Source: Lachnospiraceae bacterium G11
GTDB lineage: Bacteria; Bacillota; Clostridia; Lachnospirales; Lachnospiraceae
NCBI GenBank assembly: GCA_900103495.1
Contig: FMWZ01000005.1
Location: 62,001-126,000 of the forward strand
Length of the DNA stretch: 64,000 nt
Reading direction: 5' to 3'
In this document: positions 33,738 through 43,125 of the stretch, piece by piece
Layout: each line of letters begins with the position of its first letter
How positions within the stretch are numbered: position 1 is the stretch's first letter
The notes under the pieces: model-generated
Seen by the model: the letters and a program-made list of their open reading frames with translations, nothing else
Told to the model about the DNA's origin: nothing
The model's database searches: none
Translations under genes and position numbers: made by a program

Positions 33738-35414
33738 ATGCCTTTAATGGGAAGCTTTTACGTCGGACTCTCCGGACTTCAGACCGGACAGAACGCTCTA
33801 AATACAACTGCACATAACCTTTCAAACATAGATACCGAGGGGTATACCAGGCAGCAGACTTTGCTGGCAACCCGTCGGTATAATACTCTTAAGAAAGACT
33901 ACCAGGCCGTTTCCAATCAGGAGATAGGCTTGGGAGTTCTTTATGCTGCATCCAGACAGGTCAGGGACGTGTTCCTTGACAAGACCTTTCGCAAGGAGTC
34001 AGGCCGCAGCGCTTTCTACGAGGTTCAGGCAAATTCCCTTGAAGAAGTTGAAAACTTATTAGGCGAAATGGAAGGCGAGAACTTCCAGAAGACAGTTTCC
34101 GACCTTTGGACAGCAATTCAGGAGCTGGCAAAGGATCCCGGAAACTCTGTTAACCAGGGCCTTTTGGTTCAGAGCTGTTCAGCTTTTGTTGACAGATCAA
34201 AGGCTGTATATCAGGCACTTGAGGATTATCAGAACAACCTTAACCGCCAGGTATACGACAAGGTTACCAAGATTAATGAATACGGAAAACAGCTTGTTGA
34301 ATTAAACGACAAGATTAGACAGATAGAGATTACCAACACAAGAATCAACAATCTGGAAATCAACGAGAGAGCAAACGACCTTCGCGATACCAGAAATGCC
34401 ATTCTTGATGAACTTTCAAAACTTTGCGATATCACCTTTGAGGAAGCCATCGACACCAACGTGTCGGTACAGATTGAAGGTATCGATTTTGTAAAGATGG
34501 ACCGCTACTTTGAAATCGGTCTTGATGTAGATGAGACCACGGGTTTTTACATACCCTTCTGGCCTCAGAATGCTCAGTACAGGGTCATGGCGGACGGCTC
34601 CAAACAGTATGACATAAGAAACGCAGAGGTTTTCGACCTTTCCAGAGAGATTTCATCCGACCTTGATACAGATATCGGTGAACTTAAGTCAATCCTTCTT
34701 GCAAGAGGCGACCACAGAGCCGACTACACAGATGTTAAGGACGCTAACTATAACTCAACGGTTTCCCAGTCCATAGTAATGAACGTTCAGGGCGAGTTCG
34801 ATCAGATGGTTCACAACATTGTAACCGCCATCAACGACATTATGGCCAAGACCGATTATATGAAGGATGTTAACGGCGAGCCCCTTCAGATGTTTAAGAA
34901 GATTACAACTGACGGCTACGTTATGGATACAGACCCCGCTAGTCCTACTTATAATCAGTGGGTGTTAAAGCCGGAGGATGAGAATTACAAGGACAGCCTC
35001 TACACCGTTAAGAACCTTATGATTAACGTAACCCTTCAGCAGAATCCCGGACGCTTAAGCTTTAGAACCGAGGATCAGAGAATCGATTACGATACAGCTG
35101 AAGCATTGAAGCTGGCTTTCACTGAAGAGAAATACAATCTTAACCCTAATGTAAAGAAAACAGTTAACTTTATTGACTACTACCAGGATCTGGTGGCTCA
35201 GGTTGCAAACTCAGGCTACGTTTACAGAGCCTTCGCAACCAACCAGGAAGCAACGGTTGAAGCAGCATCCTACGCAAGAGAGCAGGTTGTGGGTGTTGCC
35301 TCCGATGAGGAACTTTCCAACATGATTCGCTTCCAGAACGCTTACAACGCAAGCTCCCGGTACATCAACGTCATCGACGAGATGCTGGAGCATTTGATCG
35401 ATAAACTTGGGTAA
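33738..35414 (+). CDS. flgK: Flagellar hook-associated protein FlgK, copy 1
   Basis: 558 residues. The N-terminal rod/hook-type motif SGLQTGQNALNTTAHNLSNIDTEGYTRQQ and the C-terminal helix SNMIRFQNAYNASSRYINVIDEMLEHLIDKL are those of FlgK (HAP1), which joins hook to filament. The middle is variable. GAGGTAATGAC before the ATG. A second FlgK-like gene follows 14 bases later. Confidence 0.94.
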   Translation: MPLMGSFYVGLSGLQTGQNALNTTAHNLSNIDTEGYTRQQTLLATRRYNTLKKDYQAVSNQEIGLGVLYAASRQVRDVFLDKTFRKESGRSAFYEVQANSLEEVENLLGEMEGENFQKTVSDLWTAIQELAKDPGNSVNQGLLVQSCSAFVDRSKAVYQALEDYQNNLNRQVYDKVTKINEYGKQLVELNDKIRQIEITNTRINNLEINERANDLRDTRNAILDELSKLCDITFEEAIDTNVSVQIEGIDFVKMDRYFEIGLDVDETTGFYIPFWPQNAQYRVMADGSKQYDIRNAEVFDLSREISSDLDTDIGELKSILLARGDHRADYTDVKDANYNSTVSQSIVMNVQGEFDQMVHNIVTAINDIMAKTDYMKDVNGEPLQMFKKITTDGYVMDTDPASPTYNQWVLKPEDENYKDSLYTVKNLMINVTLQQNPGRLSFRTEDQRIDYDTAEALKLAFTEEKYNLNPNVKKTVNFIDYYQDLVAQVANSGYVYRAFATNQEATVEAASYAREQVVGVASDEELSNMIRFQNAYNASSRYINVIDEMLEHLIDKLG

Positions 35415-35428
35415 GAAAGGAGTATCGA

Positions 35429-37372
35429 ATGCCTTCACAATTCTTTGGATTAAATATCGCATATACAGGCTTGCTTGCTTCAAATGCAGCCTTGAATACA
35501 ACTTCAAATAATATTGCGAACGTATCTACTGAGGGTTATTCCCGTCAGGAAGTTAAGCAGCAGGCATCAAATGCCCTCCGTGTATTCCAGAAGTACGGCT
35601 GTGCAGGTGCAGGCGTTGATACCCTTGCTATCGAGAGAATTCATGATGACTTCTATGATAATAAGTACTGGAACAACAGAGCCCTTACAGGTGAGTACTC
35701 CGACAAGGCTTATTATATGAAGCAGATTGAGAACTACTTCAGCGACGGCGGCAAGGAGAACCCCGGTTTTACCACAATCTTCAACTCCATGCAGGTTTCT
35801 TTGCAGGAAGTAATGAAGAATGCCGAAAGCGTTACAACCAAGGCTCAGTATGTAAGCTCAATGTCCAGCTTAACCGAGTACTTTAACAATATGTACGGCA
35901 ACATGCAGAAACTCCAGAAGGACGTCAATGCAGAGATTAAGTTAAAAATCGACGAGATCGACTCTATAGCTGCAGAGGTAGCTTCCATCAATAAGCAGAT
36001 AAATGTTATCGAGATGGGTGGCGGACATGCCAACGAGCTTAGAGACAGAAGAACTCTTCTTATCGATCAGCTTTCGGAAATCGTTGATGTGGAGACCCAG
36101 GAAATCCCCATCAGAGATACCAACTATCCCGACAGAGTAACCGGCGCCAACAGATACATTGTTACCATCGCAGGGGGCCAGACTCTTGTGGATGATTCCG
36201 AGTACAACACCCTTACATGTATTGCAAAGAAGGGCTATGAGAAAGTAAACCAGTCCGATATTGACGGACTTTACGATGTATATTGGGAGAACAATCAGAA
36301 GTTCGACCTTCACAACGCAGCCATGGGTGGAGCCTTAAAGGGCCTTGTAGCTGTAAGAGACGGTAACAACTCCGAGAACTTCGCCGGTCGCGTAATCGGT
36401 ACCGGAGAGACTACCCTTCAGGTTAAGAACCTGGAGACCGGTGTTATGGAGGACAAGCAGTTTGACACCGTTACAGTAAGCGTTACAAATGAGTACCTTA
36501 AGGACTTAAACAAGTGTAACCTTTCTGATATGGGCGGTATCATCAGACTCGGAAATAACCTTTACTATTACGATTCATGGTCAGTAACAAAGAACACTTC
36601 AGGAGACTACGAGTATACTTTTGTTATCTCCGATGAGAAAAAGAACACCCAGAAGCTTACCAACGACCGTGTAGGTATGGAAGCATCCATCGGAACAGCC
36701 ATCGATTACCAGGGCATTCCTTATTATATGGAACAGATGAATGAGTGGGTAAGAACCTTCTCACAGCACGTAAACGATATCCTGAATAACGGATATGACA
36801 AGTACGGAAACGAAGGCTACAACTTCCTTACAGCGGATCACAATACAGATTCCGACCAGTATAACTTCAAGGTTGGTATCAGACTTGACGGTGACCACAC
36901 AGGAACCTTCAATCAGGGCGTTAACGCCACTGACGATGATACATTATCAAGCTATTACTGGATGACTGCAGGAAACTTCAATGTAAATGCATCCTTCATC
37001 AACGATGCAGACCTTCTTGCCACCAGAAACGTAAACAGCAACGGTAAGGACGACTACAGCACAGTTGAGGATCTTTACAAGATGTTTTCTGACAAGGATC
37101 AGATGAGCTTCAGAGGCTGTTCTGCTTCAGAGTTTCTTGAGTGTATCCTTTCAGACGTGGCACTTAATGCTTCCAAGGCAAACACTTTTACCAAGAGCTA
37201 TACAGACATCTCAACAGCTATCAACAACCAGAGAATTTCCATCTCCGGCGTTGACGAGGATGATGAGGCTGTAAACCTTGTAAAATACCAGAATGCTTAC
37301 AACCTGGCTTCAAAGATGATTCAGACCCTCACGGAAGTTTACGATCGTCTGATTCTCTACACCGGAGTGTAA
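35429..37372 (+). CDS. Flagellar hook-associated protein FlgK, copy 2
   Basis: 647 residues. The N-terminus IAYTGLLASNAALNTTSNNIANVSTEGYSRQEV and the C-terminus EDDEAVNLVKYQNAYNLASKMIQTLTEVYDRLILYTGV mark it as a full FlgK-type protein, about 90 residues longer than copy 1 and with a different middle region. It has AGAAAGGAGTATCGA upstream. Two FlgK-type proteins in tandem could form a layered junction or be used alternately; sequence alone does not decide. Confidence 0.92.
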   Translation: MPSQFFGLNIAYTGLLASNAALNTTSNNIANVSTEGYSRQEVKQQASNALRVFQKYGCAGAGVDTLAIERIHDDFYDNKYWNNRALTGEYSDKAYYMKQIENYFSDGGKENPGFTTIFNSMQVSLQEVMKNAESVTTKAQYVSSMSSLTEYFNNMYGNMQKLQKDVNAEIKLKIDEIDSIAAEVASINKQINVIEMGGGHANELRDRRTLLIDQLSEIVDVETQEIPIRDTNYPDRVTGANRYIVTIAGGQTLVDDSEYNTLTCIAKKGYEKVNQSDIDGLYDVYWENNQKFDLHNAAMGGALKGLVAVRDGNNSENFAGRVIGTGETTLQVKNLETGVMEDKQFDTVTVSVTNEYLKDLNKCNLSDMGGIIRLGNNLYYYDSWSVTKNTSGDYEYTFVISDEKKNTQKLTNDRVGMEASIGTAIDYQGIPYYMEQMNEWVRTFSQHVNDILNNGYDKYGNEGYNFLTADHNTDSDQYNFKVGIRLDGDHTGTFNQGVNATDDDTLSSYYWMTAGNFNVNASFINDADLLATRNVNSNGKDDYSTVEDLYKMFSDKDQMSFRGCSASEFLECILSDVALNASKANTFTKSYTDISTAINNQRISISGVDEDDEAVNLVKYQNAYNLASKMIQTLTEVYDRLILYTGV

Positions 37373-37403
37373 ACGAATAGTAGAAAATAAGCCGTTTCAG
37401 GTA

Positions 37404-37431
37404 TTAAGAAACAGCTGATTTTACCCGATAC
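37404..37431 (+). promoter_or_regulatory. Candidate sigma-28 promoter of flgL
   Basis: TTAA (37404-37407), 16 bases, CCCGATAC (37424-37431). Spacing is one base longer than in the flagellin promoters. Confidence 0.55.
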
Positions 37432-37439
37432 ATTTATTA

Positions 37440-37496
37440 GCACACGGACGTGCAAATAATCGCAGGGACGCGGTCCACATTTCCTTAGGGGGACCG
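37440..37496 (+). promoter_or_regulatory. flgL leader: two GGA stem-loops and a Shine-Dalgarno hairpin, probable CsrA target
   Basis: GCAC-ACGGAC-GTGC (37440-37453) and CGC-AGGGAC-GCG (37461-37472) place GGA in the loop. CGGTCC (37471-37476) pairs with GGACCG (37491-37496), which encloses the AGGGGG ribosome binding site next to the ATG. The second and third stems share two bases. Confidence 0.6.
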
Positions 37497-37498
37497 AT

Positions 37499-39133
37499 AT
37501 GAGAATTACAAACAGAATTATCCGTAACAACTCATTAAGCAATATCAATACCAACAAGACATATCAGGACAAATTAAATACACAGATGTCAACTCAGAAA
37601 AAGATTGACCGTCCTTCGGATGATCCCGTTATTGCCATCAGAGCGCTGAGACTTCGAAGCGACGTTACTGAGGTGACACAGTACTACAGCAAGAACATCC
37701 CCGATGCCGAGAACTGGCTTTCAGTAACCGAGGGTGCTCTTGGCAACCTTGCGTCTGTGGTTACAGACATGCAGGCTCAGTGCACAAAGGGCTCCAGCGG
37801 CGAGCTCACAAGCACCGACAGAAAAATCATACTTGAGAACCTCAAGGCACTTCGCGACGAGGTTTACGCTACAGGGGATGCGGACTACGCAGGCCGTTAT
37901 ATTTTTACGGGCTACAGGACGGATGTCTCCCTTTCTTTTGGCAAAGATACCAATCTTAAGTACACCCTCACCGAGCAGAAGAACAGCAGTTATATCGATG
38001 ATATGAAGTTTGTAAAAACCACTGATTCTACTCTTGGAGACAGGGACCTTTTCGACATCAACGAGACAAACTATACTGAATATAAGAATGGAACAGACGA
38101 GTTCACCGAGCAGGATATCGAGGCTATGGAGTACCACAGAATCAGGCTTGATTATGTGGATATTGACGGCGATACAATGCCTGAAATCGGATATAACCTT
38201 GTGAAAGATGCTTCAGGAAATATCGTTGCCGGCGACACCATTCCCGGCCCAACTTACAACGTATACAGTGTCATGAATTCCTACGATCTTGACGGTGGCA
38301 AATCAGCTTACGAACTCATAAACGAGGGAACTTACGATAACGGTGTAATCCTTGTTAGAGATACAGGAGAATTATTACTTGGCAAAAACGTATACGCTGC
38401 TCTCCAGGGCGTAAAGGACAATGCCGGCACACCTGATGTTAATGAAGGTGAAATCAGAATTACCTATAATAAGAGCAACTGGAAGAAATCAGATCTTCGC
38501 CCGGAACACTACTACGCATGTACAGCAAAGCCGGATCCCGGAGATTCTTCCAAAGATATTAAATACAACATGGATTATCTGACAAGTATCACCGGTTCAA
38601 CCCAGGTAATCGAGTACGACGTAGGATACAACCAGACAATAAGAGTCAACTCCACCGCAGACGAGTGCTTCAAGCACGGCGTGGGAAGAGAAGTTGACGA
38701 TCTTATAAATGCCCTTGACGACACCATAAAGATGGAAGAGAAGGTTTCAAGACTTAAAGCTCTTTATGATGAGAAGAAGGGCACGGCTGAGGAAGACAGA
38801 GTCAAAGAACTTTACGATGCAGCCAACAAGGCTTATTCCTTATTAAAGGATTCCACTCAGAAATTATTCGAGCGTGGTATCACAAGGATGCAGGGCTACC
38901 TGGATGAGACCAACCTGGCAGTTACCAACAACGGTACAAGATCTAAGAAGTTAGACCTTATCGAAACCAGAATGCAGTCCCAGAAGACAACCTTCGAAAC
39001 CCTCAAGTCCGAGAATGAGGACATAGACATCGCGGAGGCAACCATCGAGCTTTCCGCTGCCCAGGTAGTTTACCAGGCATCACTCATGTCTTCAGCGAAG
39101 GTAATGAAGAGCACATTACTCGATTTTATTTAA
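37499..39133 (+). CDS. flgL: Flagellar hook-associated protein FlgL
   Basis: 544 residues. The N-terminus MRITNRIIRNNSLSNINTNKTYQDKLNTQMSTQKKIDRPSDDPV and the C-terminus DIDIAEATIELSAAQVVYQASLMSSAKVMKSTLLDFI are FlgL (HAP3). It is much longer than the roughly 300 residues usual for FlgL because of an insertion of about 230 residues in the middle (Tyr/Asp-rich, about 140-370), presumably an exposed domain. FlgL forms the second junction layer under the filament. Confidence 0.93.
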   Translation: MRITNRIIRNNSLSNINTNKTYQDKLNTQMSTQKKIDRPSDDPVIAIRALRLRSDVTEVTQYYSKNIPDAENWLSVTEGALGNLASVVTDMQAQCTKGSSGELTSTDRKIILENLKALRDEVYATGDADYAGRYIFTGYRTDVSLSFGKDTNLKYTLTEQKNSSYIDDMKFVKTTDSTLGDRDLFDINETNYTEYKNGTDEFTEQDIEAMEYHRIRLDYVDIDGDTMPEIGYNLVKDASGNIVAGDTIPGPTYNVYSVMNSYDLDGGKSAYELINEGTYDNGVILVRDTGELLLGKNVYAALQGVKDNAGTPDVNEGEIRITYNKSNWKKSDLRPEHYYACTAKPDPGDSSKDIKYNMDYLTSITGSTQVIEYDVGYNQTIRVNSTADECFKHGVGREVDDLINALDDTIKMEEKVSRLKALYDEKKGTAEEDRVKELYDAANKAYSLLKDSTQKLFERGITRMQGYLDETNLAVTNNGTRSKKLDLIETRMQSQKTTFETLKSENEDIDIAEATIELSAAQVVYQASLMSSAKVMKSTLLDFI

Positions 39134-39185
39134 TCTTTAGACGACATACAAAAACACAACATATATTATCAAGGAGGATTACGTA

Positions 39186-39644
39186 ATGAAGATTAACACC
39201 AAGATTTTCGGAGAGGTTGATATCGCGGATGAAAAGATAGTAACCTTCCCCCAGGGAATCGTAGGTTTCCCAAATCTTACAAGATTTACACTTATTTTCG
39301 ACGAAGAAAAAGGGGTTAACGCCGGTATACGCTGGCTTCAGTCAGTGGACGAGCCTGCATTCGCAATGCCTGTCATGGATCCCCTTGTAGTAAAAGAGGA
39401 TTACAATCCTGTAGTTGAAGATGCAATTTTCGAGCCTATCGGCGGATTTGAATCCGAATCTTCTTTGGTGCTTGTTACAGTTACTGTTCCCAAGGAAATT
39501 GAAAAGATGACCGTAAACCTTAAGGGTCCTATAATCATCAATGCAGAAACAAGAAAGGCTATCCAGGTAATCGTAGAGGGAGACGAGAACGAAGTTAAGT
39601 TCCCTATCTATGCAATCCTTAAAGCCAGAAAGGATGGTGAATAG
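39186..39644 (+). CDS. fliW: Flagellar assembly factor FliW (CsrA antagonist)
   Basis: 152 residues. MKINTKIFGEVDIADEKIVTFPQGIVGFPNLTRFTLI is the FliW signature. FliW binds either flagellin or CsrA: when flagellin is exported, freed FliW sequesters CsrA and flagellin translation is released. The csrA gene starts one base after its stop. AAGGAGGATTACGTA before the ATG. Confidence 0.96.
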   Translation: MKINTKIFGEVDIADEKIVTFPQGIVGFPNLTRFTLIFDEEKGVNAGIRWLQSVDEPAFAMPVMDPLVVKEDYNPVVEDAIFEPIGGFESESSLVLVTVTVPKEIEKMTVNLKGPIIINAETRKAIQVIVEGDENEVKFPIYAILKARKDGE

Positions 39645-39645
39645 A

Positions 39646-39864
39646 ATGTTAGCACTGTCCCGTAAGAAAGGTGAATCCTTAATAATTAACAATAACGTGG
39701 AGATTACTATTCTTGATATAAAGGGTGACCAGATTAAGGTTGGTATTCAGGCGCCTAAGGATGTAACTATTTATCGTAAGGAAGTTTATTTGCAGATTCA
39801 GGATGCAAATAAGGAAGCTACCGAGGCTGCAGAAGGTCTTGAGGCTTTGAGAAACCTGTTCTGA
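39646..39864 (+). CDS. csrA: Carbon storage regulator CsrA
   Basis: 72 residues from ATG 39646: MLALSRKKGESLIINNNVEITILDIKGDQIKVGIQAPKDVTIYRKEVY, the RNA-binding dimer core, with a C-terminal extension (NKEATEAAEGLEALRNLF) of the kind found in FliW-regulated CsrA proteins. It represses translation by binding GGA in hairpin loops. Immediately follows fliW; GGATGGTGA acts as ribosome binding site. Its likely targets, flgL and flagellins 1-8, lie within 20 kb. Confidence 0.97.
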   Translation: MLALSRKKGESLIINNNVEITILDIKGDQIKVGIQAPKDVTIYRKEVYLQIQDANKEATEAAEGLEALRNLF

Positions 39865-39896
39865 TTTTTGACTGCAAAAATATTTTTCTGAACCTA

Positions 39897-39924
39897 TAAA
39901 CTTTTTTCGGGAGGTATCCGATAA
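39897..39924 (+). promoter_or_regulatory. Sigma-28 promoter of flaG
   Basis: TAAA (39897-39900), 16 bases, TCCGATAA (39917-39924). The leader then has TCAC-ATGGAG-GTGA (39986-39999), a small stem with the ribosome binding GGAG in its loop. Confidence 0.75.
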
Positions 39925-40004
39925 AAGGTTTAGAAGGTGTACCTATAACCATTTTTAGGTATGAAGATTAACAATTAACCATTAGTCACATGGAGGTGAT
40001 AGGA

Positions 40005-40436
40005 ATGACATTAGAACCATTAGGAAGCGTAACAGCAGTTCAGGTACAGAGTACTCCTGAATACAATAAGGCCGTGCAGGTTGAGAACAGGGAAGTTTAT
40101 ACCCCCGAGCCCACCGTTTCCGTAGATCCTACAACAGTTGCAGTTGCTAAAGCAGAATCTAAATCTGACACAAACAACGATAATAACTCTGCAACCAGAG
40201 AAGAAATCGCAAGAAACAATAACGAGAAGATCAGAAAGGCAGTTGAACAGCTTAACAAGTCAATGCCTCATTCCGAAGCGGTTTATGGTTTCCACGATGA
40301 GACCAACAGAGTTACCATCAAGATTGTTGATAAGGATACAAAGGAAGTAATTAAGGAGCTGCCCCCCGAGAAGACTCTCGATATGATTGCAAGAGTTTGG
40401 GAGATGGCAGGTTTACTTGTAGACGAGAAGAGATAA
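40005..40436 (+). CDS. flaG: FlaG family flagellar protein
   Basis: 143 residues from ATG 40005 (GGAGGTGATAGG upstream). A disordered N-terminal half rich in Thr, Val and Asn is followed by the FlaG domain: EAVYGFHDETNRVTIKIVDKDTKEVIKELPPEKTLDMIARVWEMAGLLVDEKR. FlaG proteins influence filament length. It precedes fliD by 13 bases, as in many Firmicutes. Confidence 0.92.
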   Translation: MTLEPLGSVTAVQVQSTPEYNKAVQVENREVYTPEPTVSVDPTTVAVAKAESKSDTNNDNNSATREEIARNNNEKIRKAVEQLNKSMPHSEAVYGFHDETNRVTIKIVDKDTKEVIKELPPEKTLDMIARVWEMAGLLVDEKR

Positions 40437-40449
40437 GGAGGTACCCGAT

Positions 40450-42012
40450 ATGCCAATGAGAATGACAGGACTTATGTCCGGTATGGATACCGAATCAGTT
40501 ATAAAAGAACTCGTACAGGTTAGAAAGCAGAAAGTAGATAAGGCTGTTAAATCCCAGACCAAGCTTGAATGGAAGCAGGATGCATGGAAGAGCCTTAACA
40601 CGAAGCTTAAGAACCTCCAGAGCAAATATGTAGCCAACATGCGTTTCTCTACCTCTTATGCGAAGCTTAAGACAAGCGTTTCCGATAAGAGTAAAGCAGA
40701 CGTTATTACAGGCGAAAATGCAACAGCCAGTGTTCAGAACCTCAAAATCACAGGCCTTGCTAAGACTGCATACTTTACAGGCGGAGCAATCTCTCCCAGC
40801 TCAGGCGAGAAGCTGACTGCTCTCTCCAAGATGAGCGAGATTCTTGGTGAAGAATTTGCTTATGATGAGGAAAATTCAGGTTTTAACCTTAAATTCGAAG
40901 GCGCAACTGAAAGTTTACGAATCGAGGTTAATGCCGAGACAACAATCTCCGATATCCTTAATCAGATAAAGGAAAAGGGTGAAGGCAAGCTTAACGCATC
41001 CTTTGATGAGAAAACCCAAAGATTCTTCATCAGTGCTAAGGAATCCGGTAAGGACCTTAACTTTACCATTTCAGGAGACGGTACAGGTACCAAAGCCGAT
41101 ACTGTCGTAAACGCTCTTGGACTTAAGGCTGTTCCTGAAAACCAGGAAGCCGGTGAAGGCGAAGCTACATATGTAAAGGGTCAGGACGCTGAGATTTATC
41201 TCAACGGAGCCAAATTTACCAACTCTACAAATGTATTCGAAATAAATGGTCTTACAATCACGGCTCTTGATAAGACTGAAGGTGAAGGAATAACTCTCAC
41301 CACTCAGCAGGATACCGATGGTATCTATGATATGATCAAGAACTTCTTCAAGGAGTATAACTCCATCATCAATGAGATGGATAAGTTATACAACGCAGAG
41401 AAGGCCAAGGATATGGATCCCCTTACCGATGAAGAAAAGGAAGAAATGTCTGATTCCGAAATCGAGAAGTGGGAGCAGAAGATTAAGGATCAGATTCTTA
41501 GAAGAGATGATACCTTATACACCGTATCCGATGCATTAAAGACTGTATTCACCAGAGGAGTTGAAATGTCCGACGGTACCACATTATATCTTTCAGAGTT
41601 TGGTATCGGAACACTTGGATATTTCTCATCTGCAGATAATGAGAAGAATGCATACCATATCGACGGCGACCCCGACGATAAGGACACCAGCGGTAACACC
41701 GATAAGCTTAAGAGCGCTATTGCCAGCGATCCTGACAAGGTTGTTTCCTTCTTCTCAAAGATGTTTAACAATCTTTATACCAAGATGAACGACTTGTCCA
41801 CAAGTGTCGAGGGAACCAGAAGCTTCGGTACCTTCTACAACGACAAGAAGATGAAGACCGATTACGACGATTATAAGACCAGAATCAAAGATCTTGAGAA
41901 GCGTCTTACAGAGTATGAGGACAAGTGGTATAAGAAATTCGCAGCAATGGAAACCGCAATGGCTAAGCTTCAGTCTAACACCAGCGCTGTAACAAGTATG
42001 TTAGGAATGTAA
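40450..42012 (+). CDS. fliD: Flagellar filament cap protein FliD
   Basis: 520 residues. FliD_N: RMTGLMSGMDTESVIKELVQVRKQKVDKAVKSQTKLEWKQDAWK. FliD_C: from about residue 270 to the end, finishing in ETAMAKLQSNTSAVTSMLGM. A central domain (about 90-260) has Gly/Glu-rich insertions. FliD caps the growing filament and folds flagellin. AGGAGGTACCCGAT before the ATG. Confidence 0.95.
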   Translation: MPMRMTGLMSGMDTESVIKELVQVRKQKVDKAVKSQTKLEWKQDAWKSLNTKLKNLQSKYVANMRFSTSYAKLKTSVSDKSKADVITGENATASVQNLKITGLAKTAYFTGGAISPSSGEKLTALSKMSEILGEEFAYDEENSGFNLKFEGATESLRIEVNAETTISDILNQIKEKGEGKLNASFDEKTQRFFISAKESGKDLNFTISGDGTGTKADTVVNALGLKAVPENQEAGEGEATYVKGQDAEIYLNGAKFTNSTNVFEINGLTITALDKTEGEGITLTTQQDTDGIYDMIKNFFKEYNSIINEMDKLYNAEKAKDMDPLTDEEKEEMSDSEIEKWEQKIKDQILRRDDTLYTVSDALKTVFTRGVEMSDGTTLYLSEFGIGTLGYFSSADNEKNAYHIDGDPDDKDTSGNTDKLKSAIASDPDKVVSFFSKMFNNLYTKMNDLSTSVEGTRSFGTFYNDKKMKTDYDDYKTRIKDLEKRLTEYEDKWYKKFAAMETAMAKLQSNTSAVTSMLGM

Positions 42013-42028
42013 TTAGGAGGCACACACT

Positions 42029-42439
42029 ATGACTTACAACAATGCCTATGCACAGTACAATAACTCAAAGGTTCTCACCGCATCTCCTGCGGAGTTAACC
42101 CTTATGCTTTACGATGGAGCCATTAAGTTCTGCAATATCGCTATAATGGCAGTAGGCCAGAACGATATTACCAAGACCCATACCAACATCGTTAAGGCAG
42201 AGAAGATCGTGGACTACTTAAGAAGTACACTGGATATGCGTTACGAAGTATCCAAGGACTTTGAGAGAGTATACGTATATCTTCAGAGACGTCTCGTTGA
42301 AGCCAACATGCAGAAAGACATTGTTATTATTGAAGAAGTTCGTACACATCTTCAGTCTATGCGTGATACCTGGAAAGAGGTTATGGCAATCAACAAAGAC
42401 AAGAACTATACCCCTCAGCCCATGGAGGCCAACGCGTGA
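42029..42439 (+). CDS. fliS: Flagellin export chaperone FliS
   Basis: 136 residues. AYAQYNNSKVLTASPAELTLMLYDGAIKFCNIA is the FliS signature; the protein binds the C-terminal helix of flagellin in the cytoplasm. TTAGGAGGCACACACT before the ATG. Its stop overlaps the start of the next gene. Confidence 0.96.
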   Translation: MTYNNAYAQYNNSKVLTASPAELTLMLYDGAIKFCNIAIMAVGQNDITKTHTNIVKAEKIVDYLRSTLDMRYEVSKDFERVYVYLQRRLVEANMQKDIVIIEEVRTHLQSMRDTWKEVMAINKDKNYTPQPMEANA

Positions 42440-42909
42440 AAAATTACCTGACGGTACTTGAAGAAAGCCTGATCAAAAAGATTGAGGTTTTGGAAAAAAT
42501 CAAAAAAGCTACCTTCGCTCAGAAAGATTTGCTTTCCGAAAAGGATTTAGATCTTAAGGCATTCGATTCTTACGTAGATGAGAAGGATGCTTATATAAGT
42601 GAACTCACAAAACTGGACGAAGGATTTGATACCTTGTATAAAAGAGTTTCTTCCGAGTTAGAGGCCAACAAGGCAGCTTACTCGGAGGAGATAACAAGGT
42701 TAAAGGAACTTGTTACTAGAGTTACCGAACTTTCAAGTGCTATTGAGGCTCAGGAAGCCAGAAACAGGGATGCCGTTACCAAATATTTTGCCGGTGCAAA
42801 GAAAAGGATAGCCGCCGGAAGAAGATCCAACCAGGCAGCTCTTGATTATTACAAATCATCCATCGGATATAACGGAGAAAACTCCGGAATGATGGACCAG
42901 AAAAAGTAG
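42436..42909 (+). CDS. FliT-like flagellar chaperone, tentative
   Basis: 157 residues from the GTG at 42436, which overlaps the fliS stop (GTGA), so the two are translationally coupled. Entirely helical and charged (LTVLEESLIKKIEVLEKIKKATFAQKDLLSE), with heptad-like spacing and a disordered end. Position after fliS is that of fliT, whose product chaperones FliD; sequence similarity to FliT/FlgN-type proteins is general, not diagnostic. Confidence 0.6.
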   Translation: MKNYLTVLEESLIKKIEVLEKIKKATFAQKDLLSEKDLDLKAFDSYVDEKDAYISELTKLDEGFDTLYKRVSSELEANKAAYSEEITRLKELVTRVTELSSAIEAQEARNRDAVTKYFAGAKKRIAAGRRSNQAALDYYKSSIGYNGENSGMMDQKK

Positions 42910-42955
42910 TATTTTATATTTTATAAAATTTTTTTCACTTTTTACTATTTCGGGG

Positions 42956-42982
42956 TTAAGTATTTCCAAAAATCTCCGATAT
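42956..42982 (+). promoter_or_regulatory. Sigma-28 promoter of flagellin 1
   Basis: TTAA (42956-42959), 15 bases, TCCGATAT (42975-42982). Leader of about 137 nt. Confidence 0.9.
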
Positions 42983-43076
42983 AGTTATTAAGATTAGTGA
43001 TAGTACACACTTCAACACATCTAAAGCTTCTTGCGAACCCAGTTGAGTGTATATTATACAATAACGATTTAATCCA

Positions 43077-43098
43077 ATGGGCAAAAGGATTTGCCCAT
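43077..43098 (+). promoter_or_regulatory. CsrA-type stem-loop, flagellin 1
   Basis: Perfect 9-bp stem (43077-43085 with 43090-43098) closed by AGGA, 13 bases before the AAGGAGG ribosome binding site, which supplies a second GGA. Confidence 0.8.
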
Positions 43099-43125
43099 AC
43101 CAAATTTTTCAAGGAGGAAAAATCT

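Noticed and set aside
35170-35352. Arg/Ser/Leu-rich frame antisense to flgK
   Set aside because: A shadow frame; the sense frame contains the diagnostic FlgK C-terminal helix.
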